Below, one piece after another: positions 59,250-64,000 of a stretch of DNA of 64,000 nt. A program made the position numbers and the translations under genes. Source of the DNA: Jatrophihabitans_A lederbergiae (GTDB lineage: Bacteria > Actinomycetota > Actinomycetes > Mycobacteriales > Jatrophihabitantaceae); assembly GCF_031845305.1 (NCBI RefSeq), contig NZ_JAVREH010000001.1:62001-126000 (forward strand). The letters run 5' to 3'. Each line of letters starts with the position of its first letter. Position 1 is the stretch's first letter. The notes beneath the pieces were generated by a model, which saw only the letters and a program-made list of their open reading frames with translations, searched no databases and was not told where the DNA came from.

Positions 59250-60626
59250 ATGGCGGACATGAACGGCGGCGCGGTCTCGGGCGGGTTGACCGAGGCGGCC
59301 AACGGGCTGTCGTTTTATCTTGGCGACGTCTCCGCCGGAGTCCTGAGCAGCCTGTCGGACGGCGATCTGCTCGCTGAGTTACGCGAATGTGAGGCCCTGC
59401 GACGGCGCTGGTTGATGGTTGATGCCGCGCTGGTCGCCGAACTGGAACGGCGTTCGTTTGCCGGACGGTTGGCAATGCCCTCGACATCGACGCTATTGCA
59501 GGGTGTTCTGCGGCTGTCCCCGACCGAGGCGCGGCAGCGGGTCGATGCGGCCGCGGTGTGCGGACCGCGATGGTCCCTGACGGGCGAGCGACTCGAGCCG
59601 CTGCTACCCCGGGTCGCCGCGAGCCAGGCGGACGGTGTGCTGTCTGCCGAGCACGCGCGGGTGATCGCTTCGACGATCGAGCGCCTTCCCGCATCGGTGG
59701 CCCCAGCCGACGCTATTGCCGCTGAGGAGCACCTCGTACTGGCCGCCGGGCAATTGCGGCCGCGCGAGGTCGGTCTGGTGGGGCAGCGGATCCTCGCCCA
59801 CTTGGATCCCGACGGCGTCTTGCAGTCCGATGCCGAACACGCTCGACGGCGCTCGTTCAGCGTGACGCCCGAGTCTGGCGGCGGTTACCGGGCGTCCGGG
59901 CGGCTGACGCCGGCATGTGGCGCGCTGCTGCTGACCTGGCTCAGCCCGCGCGCGGCACCCCGGCCGGCAACTTCCGAGGGGCCCCATAACTCAGGTGACA
60001 ACGCTGCCGAAGACAACAGGTCCGCTACTGGTGCGCCGTCGGAACGCGTGCAGGACGCCCGGTCGTACGGGCAGCGCATGCATGACGCGCTAGAAGAGTT
60101 GGCCGGACTCGCGGTCCGTAGCACCGAAGTTGTCGAATCGGGCGCGCCGGCACAGGTCATCATCACCATGACCGCCTCGCAGCTGGCCGATAGGAGCGGC
60201 CTGGCCGAGACCTCCTTCGGGCAACTGCTAACGGTTCCCGAGGCACTGCGATTGGCCGACGAGGCCGCGATCAGCCTGCTGGTGCGTGATGCTCGCGGGG
60301 CGATCCTCAAGCATGGCCGACTCAAACGAATCGCGACGAGAGCCCAGACACTCGCGTTGATAGCCCGGGACAGGGGCTGTTCCTTTCCTGGCTGTGACAG
60401 GCCGCCGGAATGGTGCCAGCGCCATCACGTCGTTGGCTGGGCAGAGGGTGGCCGGACCGATCTGGACAACCTCACCTTGATTTGTGGCTACCACCACCGT
60501 CACTTCGAAGCCGAGGGTTGGTCGTGCCGGCTCGTCGAGGGACTGCCGACCTGGATTCCTCCACATTGGATCGACCCCGAGCGCAGACCACGACGCAACC
60601 ACCGCATCACCCATGAGCTGCGGTAA
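59250..60626 (+). CDS. DUF222/HNH endonuclease domain protein (13E12 repeat family), second copy
   Basis: 458 residues, paralog of the gene at 8045-9343. The DUF222 domain covers about residues 20-320 (LLAELRECEALRRRWLMVDAALVAELERRSFAGRL; VLRLSPTEARQRVDAA). A poorly conserved linker follows (GPHNSGDNAAEDNRSAT). The HNH module is CSFPGCDRPPEW (Cys about 378), RHHVVGWAEGG and LICGYHHRHFE (about 392-418), and the C-terminus IPPHWIDPERRPRRN matches the paralog's. The ATG at 59250 is chosen because the -10 box TAGTGT ends seven bases before it; an ATG three codons later and a TTG 15 codons earlier are alternatives. It lies just beyond a decayed ISL3 transposase. Confidence 0.9.
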   Translation: MADMNGGAVSGGLTEAANGLSFYLGDVSAGVLSSLSDGDLLAELRECEALRRRWLMVDAALVAELERRSFAGRLAMPSTSTLLQGVLRLSPTEARQRVDAAAVCGPRWSLTGERLEPLLPRVAASQADGVLSAEHARVIASTIERLPASVAPADAIAAEEHLVLAAGQLRPREVGLVGQRILAHLDPDGVLQSDAEHARRRSFSVTPESGGGYRASGRLTPACGALLLTWLSPRAAPRPATSEGPHNSGDNAAEDNRSATGAPSERVQDARSYGQRMHDALEELAGLAVRSTEVVESGAPAQVIITMTASQLADRSGLAETSFGQLLTVPEALRLADEAAISLLVRDARGAILKHGRLKRIATRAQTLALIARDRGCSFPGCDRPPEWCQRHHVVGWAEGGRTDLDNLTLICGYHHRHFEAEGWSCRLVEGLPTWIPPHWIDPERRPRRNHRITHELR

Positions 60627-60688
60627 CGCCGGGTCCCGGCGCGGGCTCCCGGTCTCCCCGGGGCCGAATACGAGGAGGGCGTCAACGC

Positions 60689-60748
60689 CATCCGGCATGC
60701 GGACATCCGGCATGGGGACACAGGGCGACCCGACATCCGCCATGCGGA
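60689..60748. repeat. Three-copy degenerate repeat downstream of the HNH gene
   Basis: CATCCGGCATGCGGA, CATCCGGCATGGGGA and CATCCGCCATGCGGA occur at about 60689, 60704 and 60734 in the convergent gap. Confidence 0.7.
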
Positions 60749-60794
60749 AATCTAACATGGGAAGGTTCGACCTGCCGTGGGCAGCCACGGTTTA

Positions 60795-60833
60795 CCTAGC
60801 TTGGTTCGGCCTGCCTAGCTTTGGTTCGGCCTG
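60795..60833. repeat. 19-20 base tandem duplication
   Basis: CCTAGCTTGGTTCGGCCTG at 60795 is followed at once by CCTAGCTTTGGTTCGGCCTG. Confidence 0.85.
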
Positions 60834-60882
60834 CCTTCGCTGTCCTGGAGCCGGCCGACCTCCGCCCTTCCCGCAGCGAACG

Positions 60883-61230
60883 TCAGACGCGCCGTAGTGA
60901 TTTCACAGCGCAGTCGTCCACGCCGCAGGCGCCGCAATTCGAGCCGCAGCTATCGGCTCCGGTGAGCGCTGCCTCGCCGAGGATCGCGTCATCCAGTTGC
61001 TGTTCTCGCGCGGCGGCCTCGTCCAGGGCGGCTGAGCGCTGCAGGCCCCAGGCGACGCCGAGTACCAGCACGGCCAGAACGATCAACACCACACCGACGA
61101 GCTTCCAAACGATGCCACCCGCCACAACCGGGACCGCTCCGGCCACCAGCAACACCGCACCGAAGGGCATGAGCACCAGTGCCATCTGCCGCCGTCGCGC
61201 CGGCGCGATGCGGTTCAGCTCGTCGCTCAC
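60883..61230 (-). CDS. Small membrane protein with a Cys-rich C-terminus
   Basis: I do not recognise this 115-residue protein. From the GTG at 61230 it reads SDELNRIAPARRRQMALVLMPFG; two hydrophobic segments (ALVLMPFGAVLLVAGAVPVVAGGI and LVGVVLIVLAVLVLGVAWGL, about 16-62) should span the membrane. The C-terminal cytoplasmic or external tail has a Glu/Gln/Ala helix (AALDEAAAREQQLDDAI) and ends with five Cys in 15 residues (SCGSNCGACGVDDCAVKS), which could bind a metal. The gene is convergent with the HNH gene and divergent from the FAH gene. The start could also be upstream near 61293, but the GTG fits the topology better. Confidence 0.7.
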   Translation of the reverse strand: MSDELNRIAPARRRQMALVLMPFGAVLLVAGAVPVVAGGIVWKLVGVVLIVLAVLVLGVAWGLQRSAALDEAAAREQQLDDAILGEAALTGADSCGSNCGACGVDDCAVKSLRRV

Positions 61231-61272
61231 ACGATCCAGTATCCGACATGCGGGCGGCCGCAGGAGCACCGG

Positions 61273-61278
61273 TAGCCT
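61273..61278 (+). promoter_or_regulatory. -10 box of the FAH-family gene, leaderless spacing
   Basis: TAGCCT followed by seven bases and the GTG at 61286. Confidence 0.5.
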
Positions 61279-61285
61279 GAGTGCC

Positions 61286-62080
61286 GTGCGCATCGCGAGA
61301 TTTGTTCATCCTGGTGGAATTGCTTGGGGCGTCGTCGAGGGAGTGGTCGAGGCGGGGTCCAAGCCCAGCTTCGATGCGCTGACCATCGCGGCCATCAAGG
61401 ATCATCCGATGGGGCCGATCGAGTTCACCGGGGACCGCTTCGCCGTGGGCGACGTCCGGTTGCTGGCCCCCATCCTGCCGAGCAAGGTGCTGGCCATCGG
61501 CCGCAACTACGCCGCCCACGCGGCCGAACTCGGCAACAGCGTGCCGGAGCGGCCGCTGATCTTCCTCAAGCCCTCCACGTCGGTCATCGGCACCACCGAC
61601 GTGATCCGGCTCCCTGCCGATTCCGAGCAGGTCGAGCACGAGGCCGAGCTGGCCCTGGTGATCGGCAAGGTCGCCAAGGACGTCCCGCGCGAGCGCGCAC
61701 TCGACGTGGTGTTCGGCTACACCTGCGCCAACGACGTGACCGCCCGCGACCAGCAGCGCGCGGACGTGCAGTTCACCCGGGCCAAGGGGCACGACTCGTT
61801 CTGCCCCATCGGTCCCTGGATCGAGACGTCCTTCGATCCGTCGGCGGTCCGGGTGCGGGCGCTGGTCAACGGTCAGACCAGGCAGGACGGCAACACCGGC
61901 GACATGATCTTCGACGTCGCGACCATGGTGTCGTTCATGTCGCATGTGATGACCCTGGTGCCCGGCGACGTCATCCTCACCGGAACCCCCGAGGGCGTCG
62001 GCAGGATCGTCGACGGCGACACGGTCACGATCTCGATCGACGGCATCGGTGACCTGGTCAACCCGGTGCGGCGCAAGTGA
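61286..62080 (+). CDS. Fumarylacetoacetate hydrolase-family protein (Rv2993c homolog)
   Basis: 264 residues of the FAH superfamily, which cleaves or isomerises acylpyruvates and related dicarbonyl compounds. LAIGRNYAAHAAELG (about 70-84) and PLIFLKPSTSVIGTTD (about 89-104) are the family start of the core; HEAELALVIGKVAKDVP (about 116-132) supplies the Mg-binding acidic residues and GYTCANDVTARDQQRADVQFTRAKGHDSFCPIGPWI (about 148-183) the rest. FMSHVMTLVPGDVILTGTPEGVG is the conserved C-terminal part. It starts with GTG and its stop overlaps the gltX GTG by four bases, the same pairing as Rv2993c/Rv2992c. The substrate is unknown. Confidence 0.92.
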   Translation: MRIARFVHPGGIAWGVVEGVVEAGSKPSFDALTIAAIKDHPMGPIEFTGDRFAVGDVRLLAPILPSKVLAIGRNYAAHAAELGNSVPERPLIFLKPSTSVIGTTDVIRLPADSEQVEHEAELALVIGKVAKDVPRERALDVVFGYTCANDVTARDQQRADVQFTRAKGHDSFCPIGPWIETSFDPSAVRVRALVNGQTRQDGNTGDMIFDVATMVSFMSHVMTLVPGDVILTGTPEGVGRIVDGDTVTISIDGIGDLVNPVRRK

Positions 62081-63579
62081 GTACCCCAGGAGCGGCGGTG
62101 CACCCGGCCACCGGCAGCGACATCCGCGTCCGGTTCTGCCCGTCCCCGACGGGCAATCCGCACCTCGGACTGGTGCGCACCTGCCTGTTCAACTGGGCCT
62201 ACGCCCGGCACGTCGGCGGCACCTTCGTCTTCCGGATCGAGGACACCGACGCCGCCCGGGACTCCCAGCAGTCCTACGACCAGTTGCTGGATGCCCTGCG
62301 CTGGCTCGGGCTCAACTGGGACGAGGGCCCTCAGGTCGGCGGCCCGTACGGCCCCTACCGGCAGAGCGAGCGCCGCGGGCTGTATGCCGAGGTCATCGAC
62401 AAGCTGCGGGCGGGCGGCCACCTCTACGAGTCGTTCTCGACCCCGGACGAGGTCGAGGCCCGGCATCGGGCGCAGGGTCGGGACCCGAAGCTGGGCTATG
62501 ACAACTTCGACCGCGACCTGACCGACGAGCAGCGGGCGGCGTTCCGGAGCGAGGGTCGCCTGCCGGTGCTTCGCCTGCGGATGCCGGACCAGGACCTCGG
62601 CTGGCGCGACCTGGTGCGGGGCGACGTCAGCTTCGCGGCCGGCAGCGTTCCGGACTACGTGTTGGTGCGCGCCAATGGGGAGCCGCTGTACACGCTGGTG
62701 AATCCGGTGGACGACGCGATGATGCGGATCACCCACGTGCTGCGTGGCGAGGACCTGCTGCCGTCCACGCCACGCCAGATAGCCCTCTACCGGGCGCTGA
62801 TGAACGTCGGCGTCGCCGAGTTCGTGCCGGAGTTCGGGCACCTGCCCTACGTCATGGGCGAGGGCAACAAGAAGCTGTCCAAGCGCGACCCGCAGGCGTC
62901 GCTCAATGCCTACCGCGAGGCCGGTTACCTGCCCGAGGGACTGATCAACTATCTCGCCCTGCTGGGCTGGTCGATCGCCGATGACCACGACATCTTCAGC
63001 CTGGACGAGATGATCGCCGCCTTCGATGTGGCCGACGTCAACGCCAGTCCCGCGCGCTTCGACGTCAAGAAGAGCCTGGCCATCAACGCCACCCACATCC
63101 GTCTGCTTGCCGGCCCTGACTTCGCTCGTCGGCTGCGGGACTTCCTCGCGTCCACCGGGCTGATCGCGGCCGAGCCGACGCCCGAACAGCGCCGGCTCAT
63201 CGAGGGCGCGGCGCCGCTGGTGCAGGACCGGGTGCAGACCCTCGGCGAGGCCGCCGAGATGCTCGCCTTCCTGTTCGTCGCCGACGATGATTTCGTGCTG
63301 GACGAGGCAGCGACCGCCAAGCAGCTGGGTGACGCCGGCCAGGCGGTGCTCAGCGCCTCGGTCGGTGCGTTGGAAGGCCTGGCGGAGTGGACCACGGACG
63401 GCATCGAGCAGGCGCTGCGGGCGGAGCTCATCGAGCGGCTCGGGCTCAAGCCCCGCAACGCCTTCGGCCCGCTGCGGGTCGCGGTGACCGGAAAGCAGAT
63501 CTCGCCGCCATTGTTCGAGTCCATGGAACTGCTGGGGCGCGACATCTCTCTCGGTCGGCTCCGGTCAGCTCAGAAGTGA
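62077..63579 (+). CDS. gltX: Glutamyl-tRNA synthetase GltX
   Basis: Charges tRNA-Glu with glutamate, and in genomes with GatCAB usually also mischarges tRNA-Gln. 500 residues. VRFCPSPTGNPHLG (about 20-33) is the HIGH motif and NKKLSKRDP (about 268) the KMSKS motif. The anticodon-binding C-terminal half runs from about 320 (VNASPARFDVKKSLAINATHI). It starts with GTG, overlapping the FAH gene stop. tRNA-Gln and tRNA-Glu genes lie 128 and 248 bases downstream, so charging enzyme and substrate genes are neighbours. Confidence 0.96.
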   Translation: MSTPGAAVHPATGSDIRVRFCPSPTGNPHLGLVRTCLFNWAYARHVGGTFVFRIEDTDAARDSQQSYDQLLDALRWLGLNWDEGPQVGGPYGPYRQSERRGLYAEVIDKLRAGGHLYESFSTPDEVEARHRAQGRDPKLGYDNFDRDLTDEQRAAFRSEGRLPVLRLRMPDQDLGWRDLVRGDVSFAAGSVPDYVLVRANGEPLYTLVNPVDDAMMRITHVLRGEDLLPSTPRQIALYRALMNVGVAEFVPEFGHLPYVMGEGNKKLSKRDPQASLNAYREAGYLPEGLINYLALLGWSIADDHDIFSLDEMIAAFDVADVNASPARFDVKKSLAINATHIRLLAGPDFARRLRDFLASTGLIAAEPTPEQRRLIEGAAPLVQDRVQTLGEAAEMLAFLFVADDDFVLDEAATAKQLGDAGQAVLSASVGALEGLAEWTTDGIEQALRAELIERLGLKPRNAFGPLRVAVTGKQISPPLFESMELLGRDISLGRLRSAQK

Positions 63580-63665
63580 TGTCGGCAGGGACGTGGCACG
63601 GCTGCTCAGAGCAGCGGTTCGCCACGCCGCGGCAGCCCCGATTTCAGCCAGCGACAGGCGTCAGG

Positions 63666-63671
63666 TAGTGT
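63666..63671 (+). promoter_or_regulatory. Candidate -10 box for the tRNA genes
   Basis: TAGTGT lies about 40 bases before tRNA-Gln in the gltX-tRNA gap. No good -35 is seen; a weak call. Confidence 0.3.
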
Positions 63672-63707
63672 TTCGTCTCGGCCGGTTGATGGTTCCGGCA
63701 AGCCAAT

Positions 63708-63779
63708 TGGGGTATGGGGTAATTGGCAGCCCAACTGATTCTGGTTCAGTTAGTCTAGGTTCGAGTCCTGGTACCCCAG
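63708..63779 (+). tRNA. tRNA-Gln, anticodon CUG
   Basis: 72 bases. The acceptor stem TGGGGTA pairs with TACCCCA, with G as discriminator; the anticodon stem CTGA/TCAG closes a loop carrying CTG, and the T-arm is GGTTCGAGTCC. CCA is not encoded. Confidence 0.95.
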
Positions 63780-63827
63780 CGCAAGAGGCAGTATCGCAGG
63801 GTGATGTACAACAGAAAAGTTCCCAGA

Positions 63828-63900
63828 GGCCCCGTCGTCTAGTGGCCTAGGACGCCGCCCTCTCACGGCGGTAGCACGGGTTCGAATCCCGTCGGGGCTA
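63828..63900 (+). tRNA. tRNA-Glu, anticodon CUC
   Basis: 73 bases. The acceptor stem GGCCCCG pairs with CGGGGCT (first pair G-U), discriminator A. The D-arm is TCTAGTGGCCTAGGA, the anticodon stem CCGCC/GGCGG has CTC in its loop, and the T-arm is ACGGGTTCGAATCCCGT. CCA is not encoded. Confidence 0.95.
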
Positions 63901-63911
63901 CAGTGGAAACG

Positions 63912-63952
63912 GCCTCCGGTTGCACTCAGAAGATCTGAGCGGAACCGGGGGC
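63912..63952 (+). terminator. Hairpin downstream of tRNA-Glu
   Basis: GCCTCCGGTT pairs with AACCGGGGGC, with an inner CTCAG/CTGAG stem. A short T-rich stretch follows. A plausible terminator or processing hairpin of the tRNA transcript. Confidence 0.5.
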
Positions 63953-63957
63953 TGTTT

Positions 63958-63993
63958 GCTGTGTCGGCCTGCTTTGCTGTGTCGGCCTGCTTT
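63958..63993. repeat. 18-base tandem duplication
   Basis: GCTGTGTCGGCCTGCTTT occurs twice in succession, just downstream of the hairpin after tRNA-Glu. Confidence 0.85.
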
Positions 63994-64000
63994 GCCGGTG

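Noticed and set aside
60687..60760. Small RNA or operator cluster
   Set aside because: Only a degenerate direct repeat is visible; there is no promoter or terminator around it to support an RNA gene.

Overview
The window is high-GC actinobacterial chromosome with short gaps, many 1-4 base start/stop overlaps, frequent GTG starts, and many genes whose -10 box lies 6-8 bases before the start codon (leaderless transcription). Gene order from about 29.4 kb to the end follows the Mycobacterium tuberculosis stretch Rv3031 to Rv2992c: GH57 enzyme, methyltransferase, fixA/fixB, iscS, mnmA, methionine-synthase-like gene, ligA, ACT gene, gatC-gatA-gatB, LppZ-like lipoprotein, CFP6-like PH protein, ilvB-ilvN-ilvC, leuB, FAH gene, gltX, tRNA-Gln, tRNA-Glu. 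Mycolic-acid or mycobacterial specialities are not seen, so I place it only as a non-mycobacterial actinomycete.

Region 1-19 kb is rich in alpha-glucan metabolism: a glgX cut by the left edge, a divergent glgE/glgP pair, a second complete glgX, and further on an alpha-glucosidase (27.7 kb) and a GH57 enzyme (29.4 kb). Between them lie an SPFH/NfeD membrane pair, an exported lipase-like hydrolase, a three-gene ABC-2 export operon with an exported LolA/RseB-like protein, a PPOX-type oxidoreductase, a DUF222/HNH endonuclease and an intact IS5-family element (9411-10366). Region 19-27 kb holds a five-gene operon (enoyl-CoA hydratase, methyltransferase, HAD phosphatase, hexapeptide acyltransferase, Cds1-like PLP enzyme), an orphan 157-residue protein, a cyclase/methyltransferase pair, another methyltransferase and a VOC protein.

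Region 31-48 kb is the housekeeping core: electron transfer flavoprotein, an MFS exporter, cysteine desulfurase and the tRNA thiouridylase it feeds, DNA ligase, and the Asp/Glu-tRNA amidotransferase GatCAB, which fits the GluRS and tRNA-Gln/tRNA-Glu genes at the right end (indirect Gln-tRNA route). Region 49-58.5 kb is branched-chain amino acid synthesis: ilvD, then ilvB-ilvN-ilvC-leuB-cimA behind a leader peptide (MQRLVLID) and a rho-independent attenuator. The right end has a decayed ISL3-family transposase, a second DUF222/HNH gene, a small Cys-rich membrane protein, the FAH-family gene, gltX and two tRNA genes.

Three signals go beyond routine annotation. (1) Both DUF222/HNH genes, ligA and gatC are preceded by exact matches to the RecA-independent DNA-damage promoter consensus tTGTCRGtg-N8-TAnnnT, each at leaderless spacing. 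(2) The ilvB leader is a compact leaderless attenuator. (3) Many genes end in short perfect tandem duplications (14-31 base units) that often copy the stop codon itself.
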